Assembly: GCA_001465935.1 (NCBI GenBank)
Contig: LNKV01000005.1
Coordinates: 992,001 to 1,056,000 of the forward strand
Reading direction: 5' to 3'
Source of the DNA: Clarireedia homoeocarpa
Lineage: Eukaryota; Ascomycota; Leotiomycetes; Helotiales; Rutstroemiaceae
Length of the DNA: 64,000 nucleotides
Position numbers and translations under genes: made by a program. Position 1 is the stretch's first letter. Every line of letters begins with the position of its first letter. Below the pieces are notes generated by a model, which was not told where the DNA came from, ran no database searches, and saw only the letters and a program-made list of their open reading frames with translations. Of the stretch, positions 11,938-24,300 are shown in pieces.

Positions 11938-14162
11938 TCAAGGCTTCTTCTCGCCGTCCTTAGCGTCAGCTTCCGATGAACCCTCAGTGCTTTCTGGCTG
12001 GGCTTCTCCGGAAGCTGCACGGGCCTTGTGCAGCTTATCGAAGAGGTTCAAGCTAGCCACTTGAAGTTCGTCGGTCTTCTCCTTCAGCTCAGCAGCAGTA
12101 GCGGTTCCTTCGCCAGATTGACTCTTGCTAACAAACTCACGAAGAGTGGCAATCTTCTCACGGATACTATCAGCCTCGGCCTTATCAAGTCTATCGGCAA
12201 ACTCGTTCAAAGCCTTCTCAGTGTCGTTGAGAACACTGTCAGATCGGTTGGCAGCTTCAATGGCAGCCTTTCGCTCCTTATCTTGCTCAGCATATCTCTC
12301 TGAGTCATCGACCATGTTCTGAATTTCTTGCTCGGAAAGACCGGAACCGGAGGCAATAGTGATGGAGTGATCCTTGTTGGTTGACTTGTCCTTGGCATGG
12401 ACGTGAACAATAGCATCGGCATCAATGTCGAATGTAACCTCAATTTGTGGCACACCTCGGTGAGCTGGGGGAATGCCAACAAGTTGGAAGTTGCCAAGCA
12501 TCTTGTTGTCGCGGACGAGCTCACGTTCACCTTGGTAAACCTTGATCTCGACAGCAGTTTGGTAATCTGCTGCAGTGGAGAAGATTTGGGACTTCTTGGT
12601 CGGGATAGTGGTGTTACGGTTGATCAATCGGGTGAAAACTCCTCCTAGAGTCTCGATACCTAGGGACAAAGGTGTAACATCCAAGAGAAGGACATCAGTG
12701 ACGTTACCAGCGAGAACACCACCTTGAATGGCAGCACCCATAGCGACAGCCTCATCAGGGTTGACAGATTTGGCAGGGTCACGACCAAAGATAGACTTGA
12801 CCGATTCGCTGACCTTTGGCATACGAGTCATTCCACCAACCAAGATAACTTCCTGGATGTCCTTGGCTTGGAGGTTGGCGTCCTTCAAAGCCTTTCGTAC
12901 AGGCTCAATGGTGCGGCTAATCAAAGGATCAACGAGCTTCTCAAGCTGTGATCTGGAAAGCTTTTGGTTGATGTGCTTCGGTCCGGAAGAGTCGGCAGTA
13001 ATGAAAGGAAGGTTGATATCGGTTTGCATAGAAGAGGACAGTTCGATTTTGGCTTTCTCAGCAGCTTCACGGATACGTTGGATTGCCATGCGGTCGTTGG
13101 AAAGATCAATCCCAGAGTCTTTCTTGAATTGTTGCACCAAGTGGCGAACAAGGTGAATATCGAAGTCTTCACCACCCAAGTGAGTGTCACCATTTGTAGA
13201 CTTGACTTCGAAAACACCCTTTTGTATTTCGAGGACAGAGATATCGAAGGTTCCTCCACCCAAATCGTAGACGGCAATAACTTTGTCCTCGTCTTTCTCG
13301 AGACCGTAGGCAAGTGCGGCAGCAGTAGGTTCGTTAACCACTCTGAGAACGTTCAAACCGGCGATTTGGCCTGCGTCTTTTGTTGCCTGGCGTTGTGAGT
13401 CGTTGAAGTAGGCGGGAACAGTAACAACAGCATTTTGAACTGGCTTGGTGAGATATGCCTCAGCAGTCTCCTTCATCTTTTGCAAAACGAAACCACCGAT
13501 TTGAGATGGGGAGTATTTCTCGCCGCGAGCGGAAACCCAAGCATCGCCATTTGTGTGCTGAACAATTTTATACGGAACTTCCTTAATATCACGTTGTACC
13601 TCGGCGTCGGTGAACTTGCGTCCGATCAAACGCTTTGTTGCAAAAAGAGTGTTTTCTGGGTTAACAACGGCTTGACGCTTTGCAGATACACCAACTAATC
13701 GTTCGCCATCCTGTGCGAAAGCCACCACTGACGGTGTTGTACGCGCACCTATATTCAAATTAGCACAAGATAATTGGACTTTGTCATTGGAGAGTGAAAC
13801 CTACCCTCAGAGTTCTCAATGATCTTTGCGGTTTGACCTTCCATAACAGCTACGGCTGAGTTGGTGGTACCTAAAAGAGAGTATGGTCAGTATAGGAAAA
13901 AGATAGTAATGTTGCCATTCAAAGTACTTGCTACATACCCAAATCAATACCAATCACTGGCCCTCTAACTTTCTTGTCAGCATCGTCCGAGTTCCATCGT
14001 CTAGCAATAGATGATCCTAATGGTGTACGAATGGATGCTGGGCGTGTGATAGAGGTTGCCCTTGGAAGCTGTTTTGCGAAGAAAATGTGTTAGCTCTATG
14101 ATGGAATGAATTGGTTCACGGGAATTTCGACGTACAGCTCTTGAAATCTTGGAAGCGAGCAT
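11938..14162 (-). CDS. SSC1: Mitochondrial Hsp70 chaperone
   Basis: Four exons on the minus strand, 14136-14162, 13939-14068, 13805-13870 and 11938-13748, encode 677 aa. The first 40 residues form an Arg/Ser-rich mitochondrial presequence. The Hsp70 signatures are present: GIDLGTTNSAVAVMEG, VIAVYDLGGGTFDISVLEI and VILVGGMTRMPKV. The substrate-binding domain has LLLDVTPLSLGIETLGGVFT. The C-terminal lid ends in an acidic/KP-rich tail, without the cytosolic EEVD motif, as expected for the mitochondrial form. In the family, Ssc1 is the import motor and the main matrix folding chaperone, working with Mdj1, Mge1 and Tim44. The large last exon carries most of the ATPase domain and all of the substrate-binding domain. 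The gene diverges from the WD40-like gene starting at 14737. Confidence 0.98.
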
Positions 14163-14736
14163 ATTGATCTGAGATCGCTTCAGAAACAAGAAATAATCGC
14201 AAAAGTAGATTATATGTCCTCGTGGAAGAAATCTATGAAGATTGTTAGAAGTCGTAAGGAAAATGCTATGAGAACTGGAATTGAGGCGAGGGGAAGAAAA
14301 ATATATCAATAAGGTCTCGGGAAAAAAAAGTCGTTTTAGCGTCTGCCCACGGTAGAATTACATCGAATCTCAGCTTTCACGTGAGCCGTTGACCCTCTTA
14401 TAAGGCCGAAAAGCTCTTTTCATGAGTAATCTTCAGGCATTCATGCATCGGAGCTGGCTATTGCTTTGATATGATGTTTGCCTTGTGTGTTGACGTCGTT
14501 TTGAATGCGATTAAACATCAAACATTAACGACATCTAACTTCTATATTTACAATCAATTTCCACATTCTTTCCAATCAATACAATTCGAACTTCGCGCTT
14601 CTTACCGCTTGAAATCCGAGAGAGCGATTCAAAGGACGAACTCTTTTTGCTTACATATCATTCGTGTATTGCTCTATTAACGTAGATTGGCCATTTCCTC
14701 CTTGGATGGTTGGCACGATCACCAGCGCATGGCAGC
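14163..14736. promoter_or_regulatory. Divergent promoter between SSC1 and the WD40-like gene
   Basis: These 574 bases separate two divergent genes and must hold both promoters. A palindromic CACGTG lies at 14378-14383, a possible bHLH site. I looked for canonical heat-shock elements (alternating GAA/TTC with two-base spacing) and found no clean three-unit match. Regulation therefore cannot be assigned from the sequence alone. Confidence 0.4.
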
Positions 14737-17229
14737 ATGGCTGTCAAAGAAGAAAGCTCGTAAGTTTGTGCAACGTTGCTCGCGATACTTGCATTGTGAG
14801 GTTCAAGTACATACTAACAATTGTTATTTCACAGGTACAATGCCACTGAGGAGTTAATTCGCCATTCTCCTCGAAAGTACTATCGCGCCTCTATAATTAC
14901 TAGGTATAGTGAATTCAATCCACAAGATTATGTGGTGGACAGCGAGCAGTGAAAATTTCGAGAATTTGTCTTTCGCAGATGAGTGCAGTGAGATGAGACT
15001 AAGAGCCTATTCTCCTCTTGACACCGCTCTTCGTTGCCTTTATTGCAGTATACTGATGAATCCTGCTAACTTTACATCTCTAGCCATTGGCAGCTGCGCT
15101 CGTTGATAAGTTCACCGAAACAACACATAATCTACTACCCAAGTGGTACCGACATTATTCGTCTTAACACAAAATCTCGAGAGCGAGAGATTGTTACAAC
15201 ACTTTCTTTCTCGCCACGATGTCTGGTGGCTTCAAAGGACTGGCTATGCTGCGGAGGTGACAATGGCAACTATACAAGTATCTATGTGGGGAGTGGCCAT
15301 CCCGGAAGAGACCTTTCTCCAAGGTTGAGTGCTGATGCTGATGCTCGACTGCCTCTTGTCCTTGATCCCAGCCGAAGGCCATCGCACAGAGATTCGCCAG
15401 CACCTTTACGAGGCTCCAGCCCTCCAGCAATCACACACGTCAAGAAAATCGGCAACGAAATTGTCAATTGTATAGCTATCTGGGTTCCGCCGGACACAGC
15501 AACAGCTGGAGCCTACACAGACCCAGTAGCTGTGGTAGCACTCAATGACCGTACAGTCAGTATCCTTAATCTTCATGATGCCGAGACGCTGGACAAGCTT
15601 AATTTTCCGGATTTTGTCAATCGTGCTTTGATATCACCTGACGGCGAGTTACTTATTGCGATGTAGGTTTTCGTATTGTGCACAACCTTAGTACTTCGTT
15701 AACATGGTATAGTGGCGACGATCCGTTCCTTTATCTCCACAAGAGACAGGCTAAACAATCTGGAAAATCCCGGTTTGAGTCGAAGCAGATAGTTTCCGAG
15801 TACGAATGGACAGCGATGGGTCGAGTACAGATTGAAGGGCAGCGGCAGTCAGATAAGACGAACATGAGAGGTTCATTCGCTGCATGTTTCTCGAAGTCAG
15901 GTAAATATCTTGCTCTAGGAACACAGTATGGAGCAATATCCGTGTATTTGACTAGTTCCTTCTTTAAGGACGACTATGATCCTTTGGTTGTTACATTTAC
16001 ATCGTCACGACCCGGGCATGAACATGGAGCAGTAAGAGCCTTGGAATTTGCGCCTGGTCCCTTCGATCTCCTTGCGTGGACCGAGTCGAATGGGCGTGTT
16101 GGCATTGCTGACGTCCGAGATCTGTTTATGTCACGTCAACTGATAAATATCGATGCTCATGGGGACAGTGTAGAACGTGTCTGGGTAACTGAGCGCTTAG
16201 ATGATACTCCAGCGATCGATCCAAGGCTTAGGAGCTTTCGTACGGAGACAGCATCTTCTAGCCCTACTCCAGATTACCTTGGCCTTGATTTTGAGCGGCA
16301 ACAACTCAGAAACCTAACTCGTCATTTGGCAGATGGAGACCCTCCGCCCCCCTTGAGCGCTGATGAGATGGAGCTTCTACAGGCACACAGAATGGCTCGC
16401 CGACAGAGGGATGCAGCTCGTGAGGCACAAGCACAGGGTAGTTCCAGATGGGGACCCTGGGATGGATACACATCGGCTGCTCAATCGGCAAATTCACGGG
16501 ACGACTCTAGCATAGCTGGACGTCGTGTATCTACCACTGGTCTACCTGGAGTCTTACGTGATTTTGTAAACTCCGATAGAAGTCCGGCCTCGTTCCGGGC
16601 TTTCATTGATAGACAAAATCAGGATCGCCAGAGACGTAGTCAGCACGAACCAAGACGGCGCATGTCATCATCTATTCTGGCTACATCTGATAACACAGTC
16701 GATAATGAGAGTGGTGGAAGTGGTAGTGGAAGGACCAGTGGTGATACATATACAGGTCTGGAACGACTGTCCCTTGCACCTCGACTTCCACATATTGGTT
16801 CTGATCCTCGTCTACCAAATACTGGCTCTGATTCTCCCAACAATCAATGGGCCGAGCTTGAAGCTTTATATCGCACACGATTCTCTACAGATCCTTCCGA
16901 TAGGACCACGCGACTGCGTATCGAGGTTGAAGATGATGAAAGCCGAGAATTCGCCCAAAGACTAAGACAGCCATGGCGGCCCTCAGAAGAATCGGGATAT
17001 AGTATTGAGGTTAGTGCTGGAAGACGAGAAAGGAGGGGAGGAAACGTTGAGACTATGGGCTGCGCATGGAGTGAGGATGGTAGAATACTGTATGTATTTT
17101 ATTCCCTCTTGTAATGTTTGGCCTCGAAAACTGACGAGTCATAGATATGTGGGAGCTGGGGATGGAATTCACGAATTTCACGTTAATTTGACTGGACGCA
17201 AAATGGTTCCAAGTCTGGTGTTACGATAG
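14737..17229 (+). CDS. WD40-like fungal protein with DUF2415-type segment (710 aa)
   Basis: Five exons, 14737-14759, 14835-14903, 15084-15662, 15713-17089 and 17145-17229, give 710 aa in frame. The N-terminus MAVKEESSYNATEELIRHSP leads into HWQLRSLISSPKQHIIYYPS. Blade-like segments follow: DWLCCGGDNGNYTSIYV, VALNDRTVSILNL, ALISPDGELLIAIGDD and KYLALGTQYGAISVY. The stretch HGAVRALEFAPGPFDLLAW then RVGIADVRDLF resembles the short Pfam DUF2415 segment of fungal WD40 proteins (from memory, not searched). A ~300-aa disordered insert rich in Ser and Arg separates these from the last strand (GCAWSEDGRILYVGAGDGIHEF). A beta-propeller scaffold role is inferred; the pathway is unknown. Distant similarity to yeast Crt10 is possible but untested. 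The first two exons are short, and the start rests on the in-frame splice. Confidence 0.8.
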
Positions 17230-17599
17230 CTGTACTATTTTGGGTAATACCTGAGGGGCGGCGCCATTGGAGTCAACAGCCTAGGAGGCGTTCATGGACA
17301 AATAGGGGTCATGATACTTTTCTGTGCTATGGAGAACCGCTTTACGGCTACAATCAAAATAATTCAAGTTTCCCGCATCGTTTACCGCCTTTAGAATGAG
17401 CCGTGCGCTGTGTTGCCTGAAACTAGACTGTACTTGATATTGTATCCTTGTCTAGCTCCTACTGAAGCCTAATGATTAGATTGGAAAGGCCTAGACGTAC
17501 CATGCCTTGGCACTTATATAATGTCTGAAGATGGCTCTCATGTTTGGAGTTCAAGTCCACTTTTGTTCGACAATATTAACCACAATAACTAACATAACG
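17230..17599. other. Intergenic, no gene seen
   Basis: A tandem gene pair on the plus strand is separated by 370 bases that carry the promoter of the PAH-domain gene. Nothing else is recognised. Confidence 0.4.
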
Positions 17600-19096
17600 A
17601 TGAGTACTGGGGATTCAAGCGCTATACAAGACAGCGCGACACGTACTTTGCTCGGTAGCTATATTGATGTGGTCGAGGTATGAAAAACGACTAAGAGAGA
17701 TATGCAGGAGCTTATTGGTCGCAGGCTCGATTTGCAGAAAATCCAGAAGTTTTTGCCCAGTTCCATGATTGTATTGAAAGCTTTCAATCGCAAGAGGACG
17801 GTAGTATTTCACTCCGTGATCTCAAATCTGCCATATATGAACTCTTTGATGGCCACCATGATTTGCTCCACGGGTTTCGGCAGCTGCTACCAGGATTCGC
17901 AGCAGAAGTCGAGAGTCGTCAGAAGGAGGCCAAAAAGTTACAAAGGCAGAAAGATCTTGTGACAGCTTGTCTTGTACAAACAGAATCGCCCTTACTACGA
18001 CTTCCACGAGAAATTCGTGATAATATCTGGTCCGAAGTTGTCTCTGGCAATATTGCCCACGTCAATAAAGATCCTGCCACCGGGAAGTTCTCGTACCACC
18101 AATGCGTGGCACCAACTGGGCTCAAAAGCTCTGTATGCCCTCCAGGTACTGGTGATCATGCTCAGTGCTCTACAAGTGGTCCGTCCAATTTCGCGGGTTT
18201 CCGCCGTATATGCAAGCAGATCTATTTGGAGCTTCCCGATTCCCGCCATACACTCTTTAGCCAGAATGCACTGCAATTCTCGGACCTTGAAGATGCCGAA
18301 GAGTTTCTTTTCTCCTTCGAGGAGAGTGTTCGTGCGGAGATCAGTCATTTGAGGTTGTCCGTTCCGCGACAAGTGTGGGCCGCAACGCATTCAGATACAG
18401 GACACCCTCTCTTCAGGGCATGGGAGCATATCAACAACTATTGCAGCTGCCCATGGGATAGGAAATCAGTATGTATAATCTATGCTTCTATGTGAAATAA
18501 CTTGTTGAACTAATTTGGTAACAGCTTGGACAAAACGTGGAGGAAGAGCCCGACCTACAGTATCTGAAGGCGCCATGGTATTTCTACTACTCTAGTTGCT
18601 ATTACACGCATAACAGGGAGCGCATGTATAAAAGGTGGCAAGTGGGTTTTGGTGGTACAAGTTGGGACACGAGTACTTCGCCAAAGTATAAAGGGGAGCC
18701 AAGGATGGATATTGGTATCAACTATGAAAAGTCTGGTAAGTTCCCTATTCTGCTTGATGCCTACCAATTTTAAACTTCGGTTCCCTCAACATCATCTAAC
18801 ATCACATGCTAGCTGAATCTATCTTCACCAAAGGCAGCGTTATATCGTTCCCAACTCATTTCGAATACCCTGCGCCATGGCTTATTTCGCTCCTTCAATT
18901 TCGACATTATAAGGGCTTGAACATGCACTTCTGGGATAAAGATGGCCCTAAACGCGTCCTTCAATATGAAGACTTCATTGAGGCTTTGAAGGAGGAGATG
19001 GCAGGGGCACCGATTGGGCCCTGGAAGGTCGTGGAGTTTAGGGGGAATAGCAATGGGAATCCTGATAACCATCAATTGCCAGCCTGGACATGGTGA
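17600..19096 (+). CDS. PAH (SIN3-type) domain plus DUF7730/2EXR-like protein (438 aa)
   Basis: Four exons, 17600-17677, 17725-18468, 18525-18735 and 18813-19096, join in frame. Residues ~19-85 read as a paired amphipathic helix domain: GSYIDVVEARFAENPEVFAQF, then FQSQEDGSISLRDLKSAIYE, then LFDGHHDLLHGFRQLLPGF. This is the usual PAH pattern (YL-x-V, F-x-x-P-x-Y-x-x-F, L-F-x-G-H-x-D-L-x-x-G-F-x-x-F-L-P). A Lys/Gln-rich helix follows. From about residue 114 the LLRLPREIRDNIWSEVV motif opens a fungal region of the DUF7730/2EXR type, continuing with FRRICKQIYLELPDSRHTLF. PAH domains bind short helices of transcription factors and corepressors; a regulatory nuclear role is inferred. The second region has no known function. 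The first intron (47 nt, 17678-17724) was chosen because only this acceptor restores the PAH helix in frame. Confidence 0.75.
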
Positions 19097-19912
19097 TCTG
19101 TCTCTTCATGAGAGACGCTCCAGTGTTGAATTTGTGGAGATTTGGATTCTATAGAAATTCTATATACGTACAGTACCACTTGCTTACCTTTGAGTAGAAC
19201 CGAAGTAAGTCTGTGCCAGTCAAGCATTAGTACACAGCGAGATTTATTGATTGCACAAACGGCTATTACACCTTCTGCAAGGGACAGGATTTCTTGCAGC
19301 TGCTCTGTAAAACAACTAGACTCTCCCACCCTGCTTTTTGAAGATCACCCCACCCCCACAAGACTACGCACGTGTAATCTGTTACACCTCCTTCCTAAAA
19401 CTCCTCTCTCGGCCTCCCGTCCCTTCTCGGCAATGTCAGCACGCCTCCGCATCGTACATCGGGCCAATTTCCAGAAACAGCCAAGTGCACATCTCTATTC
19501 GTATATGCCTCCTCGTGTTACTGTAAACCCTCTTCGTATCCAGTCCAAAATACATTTTGTCGTGTGCCACAAGTGCAAGCCGCATCATGGGGTGCATGCA
19601 TTCTGCAACGGCCGTCGGTCAGTTGCGGGATGGATAGAAGAACGAGTGAATTCTTACTAAATTACGCCGTGTAAGATGTGGTTGTGCTGCGGTACGGCGC
19701 GGGTTTGATCTTGGGATAAGTTCGTGAGTTGAATTACAGTCAGGAGAATACTGCACGATCTTTTCATTCCTCTCGTTCACATTTCGCTCATTCTTGAGGA
19801 CTCGATTTAATCTTTTCGTTCGTTACAATTGTCGGTGGTTAATCGTCGGTGAAAGTACAAAGGCACATTTCACAAATCAAAATAGGCCGCTTGCGCGCAT
19901 AGAAAGGGAATC
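19097..19912. other. Intergenic, no reliable gene
   Basis: A 172-aa open frame (19142-19660) crosses this region, but it lacks a good start context, domain or consistent composition, so I do not call it. The rest looks like a promoter for the secreted-protein gene. Confidence 0.4.
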
Positions 19913-20890
19913 ATGAGGGTCACAAGAGCACTTGGATTCAGTCTCATCGCGCAAGCAAAATTATGGGTTTTGGTAGTCGCTGAAACCCCAGTCTGCCAGA
20001 CGGATATACTTCCTGAAAGTGTAGCTTCAAGTACAAGATGTGAGTCCTTTGCAGTTGCTCCATTGCGCCAACAGCGTCGTCACAACCAACTCTGGAGCAA
20101 ACGACTCACACATGTATAGCGTTATGGTGCTCCTCTCAAATCAGTTCGTGTGGCACACTATGTGGCGGAGGCTTTGAAGAAAATAGCTGCGACGCAGTCA
20201 GTACTTCCCCTTTCTCCCTTTCGTATCCCATGGACACCACCACTGACCCTGCACTCACCTCCCCAGTCAACCCTCTGCTACAGCTGTATCTGCAGTAATC
20301 ACTCTAGCCCCGCCCTCTCCTCCTACACCCTCACGCTTCCCACCTTCCTTTGCGAACAACACTACCAAAACTGCCTCACCTCGAGCAGCAACGACCCTGC
20401 CTCCCTAAAGTCCTGCAAAGAATACGAATCGAAAAGCTGCGGGCACAACGAACCCCAAACCATCATCCCCAGCAATCCCATCTCGATTCTCACCCTCTCC
20501 ACATCCACATCCACAGACCCATACACAACAACCTCCGACTCGATCCCCATAACCAGCGAAACCAAAACCATAACCCCAAGTGCCAGCACCACAGGGACGA
20601 CCACCGTCCTAGTGACGAGCACGAGCACGCCAGGACAGAGCTTTGGAGGCGGGCAGGGCAACGCGACGGTTAGCTTTGTGACGACATATCCGGCGAATCT
20701 GAGCACGGTTGTTACGACGAGGAGGTCGTCGGCGTTGAGCTCGGGCACTGCAACGAGAACGGTGAGTGCGCCGACTGTGGTTCCGAGTAATGGTGCTGGG
20801 AAGCTGGGGGTGTTGAGAATGGGTGAGGGGGTGTGGATGGGTGGTTTGTTAGCTTTTGTGTGGGCGGGAGTGGGGTTGGCTGGCTGGTGA
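19913..20890 (+). CDS. Secreted Cys-rich DUF7707-type protein with Ser/Thr stalk and GPI-type tail (275 aa)
   Basis: Three exons, 19913-20039, 20120-20196 and 20267-20890, join in frame. The N-terminus has a hydrophobic leader (FSLIAQAKLWVLVVAE) that may act as a signal peptide. A compact Cys-rich module follows: LWCSSQISSCGTLCGGG, NSCDASTLCYSCICSN, then YTLTLPTFLCEQHYQNC and CKEYESKSCG. Spacing and the YTxTLPxFxCE motif match the DUF7707 family of fungal secreted proteins (recognition from memory). About 100 residues of Ser/Thr stalk with NAT and NLS glycosylation sites lead to a hydrophobic C-terminal segment (WMGGLLAFVWAGVGLAGW) suited to GPI attachment. Function is unknown; a surface or wall protein is inferred. 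The gene is single-copy here and convergent with the transcription-factor gene at 21380. Confidence 0.75.
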
Positions 20891-21379
20891 GAGGGAGGAG
20901 GCGAAGAGGAGTGCCGAATTTGAAAGGGGGGGGGGGGGGGGGAGACTTGAGAGAGAAAGATTGGGGACACTGAAGTTTAGTGTTAGTGACATAGTTGTTA
21001 TGGGATAAGAATGCGGACGGGGCATTGAGCCGGGGACGATGGAAAATTAAAATAGTGGACCGGAAAGTAATACTGGAACACAGTAGCCTCTACTGGCAAT
21101 ACTCCAGGAGGATAGACTGCTCAGATCATGAAGAAGAAACTGTCTCGTGCAAGTCCTTTTTTTGCTGCCATAAATTCGTGAAATTTTCCTACGTGAAAAT
21201 CTCCCTTCTTATCCATTCCATCTTAGAATTTACGAATAACAACATATATACACATACAGCAGCGAATTCATGTACCCAATAGCTCATTCACAAACAAAAA
21301 TGCCACTCAATCCCCTCCACTCCGAGACACCTAGGTATCGCTCCCACGAAGACAAAACAAAACCAAAGAAAACAACTTC
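20891..21379. other. Convergent intergenic region with poly-G tract
   Basis: This holds the 3' ends of two convergent genes. A homopolymer G run lies at about 20926-20942. A 95-aa frame at 20995-21282 has no recognisable features. Confidence 0.5.
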
Positions 21380-24300
21380 TTACAATTCATTTCCAGCCTC
21401 CCTTCCATTAGTTCTCGAACCAGCAACCAGCTGAATACAATTATTCAGTAGCAATGCAGCCTCATGCAGCAACTCCCACCTCGTCTTCTCAAATACCGTA
21501 CGCAGAACCATCAACATCCCTGTGCAACCGTTCAATCCATGGAAATTCTTAAGCTGCTCTGGTGTAGTGACAGTACCTAATCGTCTCAGATACGCGCGCA
21601 TATCGCGGACTTGGTCATCGAAGGAATGAATGGATGGGACATGTGCAGTTGTTGGACCTTCCAGAGCGTAGCCGTAGCACCAGACAATTAGAGCGGCGAA
21701 ATACAGGACCCATGGCCTGTTGAGAATAACGTCGTCGCGTGCCGAGTAGTCGAACTTGACGTCTTCGTATACTGGGGGGCGTCCATGGACTTCGGGAAGG
21801 AGGACGTTCCGAAGGAATTTCACAGCATAGAATGTAGCATCCCTTGCTTTGGCGCTGGGTGCCCAGTTGTCTTTCATACGACGTTGAGCGTTGCTTAAAT
21901 CTTGCGGGCCAATGGTACGACCCAAAAGACGTTTTGCACGAGCGAATATTTGACAGTCGACTATATCGACATGCATGGCCATGTGAGCTAGATGGTGCAG
22001 TACTGTTCTGCTCTCCTTGAAGATATTCGTCTCCTTTCCGATATAAGTGTAAGGTGCAGAAGCTGCATCTGTTTCCGATTCTTCACACACGACCATCCAG
22101 TGATCGAAGGCTCTGGTCAGCGAGCCTCTCCATTTGTCTCGACCACCAAGTACGTGCGATACACCCAGAGAGTTAATTTGTAGATCACGTTGGTTCATGT
22201 GCCAACTGACGCTCAAAAGCCCGGACATCAACACAGTGCGGCCGAAGGAGTTTGTTCGCACTTCTTGGCCGTTGAGAGTTCGCTTTAGACCGTCCAAGAA
22301 TGATATTGGTTTCACACCATTAGCCTGAAGACTGTTTTCCAGCCGTCCAACTTCGGCACTGCTTGTGGCTGTCCAAAGAGCGTCATCGCAGGGTAATGGA
22401 AGACGCATTTCGTGAGCAACCATGACCGTAGAGTGACCAAACATTGTGGCGTGAGTTGAATCAATAATAAAGGCAGCAAATGCTGCTCGTCTGGTTGCTT
22501 CATTCATAATCCAGTGATTCCACCACTCATCGGGGGTATTGGCACCAGAGGCCGATGATTGCCTAGATTCACCGTGAGCCTGCTTGTCATCTCTCACACT
22601 CGGAGGCGAGTCGAGCGCGGATCGCCCAATCAGTGAGCTGCCGCGACGCATAAGGGTTATGGTCGTTGCATGATGGATGTGTGCTCTCTCATGAAGGGCT
22701 CTGGTTGAATACATTTTTTCATACAGTTCAAGAAGTAAAAGAGCTTGAAAAACCCATAGTTTTGCTGGAGGTCGAAATTGATGGTCGCTGAAAATTTCCC
22801 ATCTAAGATGCCATGCTAGAAAGTTTGAGAGTTCAGCACAAGCCTGTGTGACCTCGTATCCATGTAACTTATCAAGACATGAAGCACCAATAGCCATCAT
22901 TGCAATTAATAAAAGGTTCGGTGTCTTGTCCGGCGAGAAAGTAGGCTTGTGCACTGCAGTCTCTATTAGCAGTCGTATAGAAAGTGGAAAGAGCAGTGAA
23001 TGACTTACATATTGGTACCTGCTCGTTGAAGTGATACCAATAACTACTGATATAAGTTTGCATCATCTTCCGACTCATCATGTGAGAGTCATCGCTGCGA
23101 TCGCCATCGAGGAGTGCCTCCTTTTGCTTAGCGACAGGAGAATGATCCGTCTCATTGAATCTCTGTTTGATCAAATCGATTATCTCTCGACTTTTCTCGT
23201 CTGATAATACAGTTTCTGGCAAGCTAGTATCGAGGAGACTGGTAACTGCCATTGGGTGGTGTGACTGGTGACCCTGTGGAGGATAAAAACCTCCAAGACT
23301 GATATCATTGGAAAGGTATGCAGCAAAATATTGATTTGAAGCATCGGGATAGCTATAGAAATTGTGAGAAAATGCGGATATGGGACTTCGAGATACGAAT
23401 AGAAATACTCACTTTGCGTATGCGTGTTGGTTCATTTGGCCCGTTGCAGGGTTCTCATTATTTTGGTTGCTGTTAAATAAATACGCTACAAAATCTTCAG
23501 AGATTGCGAGCGGCGACCGGTTATAGCAGCTATCCCCGCCAAATACTGGTACGGTGCTCGACGCAGCCATTTGATCCAATAGCATCATATCAGGGCCTGA
23601 TTGCTGAGGCTGGCTTGTATCAGTCTGATATTCCATTGTGACTGGTGGCTGGAAGGGAGAATCATGATCATGAGGAGATGGTGTTGTCATAGTTCCGTAA
23701 GTTGGCGGCGGTAGGCTGAATGGCGTGAAATTCTGCTGATTTATGTGGCCGTGTGGGCTACTCACTTGGTTAGCACGATAGCCCTGGTTGCTCGAGGTGG
23801 AAGCAGTTCGGCCATAAGAGTCAACGCTAGCCAGGGATGGTGGTCGTATAAACTCATGCGACTTGGAATCTGAAGCTCCAAAGCTAGCATGGCGAGGACC
23901 TCTGCTTCCTAAAGTGTTTGTAGAAGATGTCTGGTCTCTGGAGATGAGATCAACATCTGCACGTTTGTATGCATTGGCTGATGAATATCCGTCACTGCCA
24001 TTGGCTGCCGTTGAACCAGCATATGTTCCAGAGGACGCATTTGTCGAGGGAGAGTATGATGTTGGCCTTACTTCTTGGGGCGATTGGTACTGAATCTGAG
24101 AAGTTCGCGACTTGGCCGATGCTAAACTTGGCCTTATCACTTCCGGGGACACAGATCCCCGAGTAGATTGCTTCTTGTCAACTTGGGACGCCGAAGAGCC
24201 TTGACTTAGCATCGAGTCCTTTCGGTGCAATTGAGAGCCCTTTGCAGTATGCCGGTCTCGGTGTCTATTACATAAGTCTTGTCTGACAAACGTCCTCATG

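Noticed and set aside
14170..14200. Heat-shock element near the SSC1 start (TTCAGAAACAAGAAA)
   Set aside because: The spacing is one base where two are required, and the site lies in the leader only about 20 bases from the ATG.
17678..17707. 30-nt intron ending at the first CAG in the PAH gene
   Set aside because: Too short, and it breaks frame. The next CAG (ending at 17724) gives 47 nt and an in-frame PAH helix.
19142..19660. 172-aa open frame downstream of the PAH gene
   Set aside because: No domain, no convincing start context, mixed composition; probably a chance frame in 3' and intergenic DNA.
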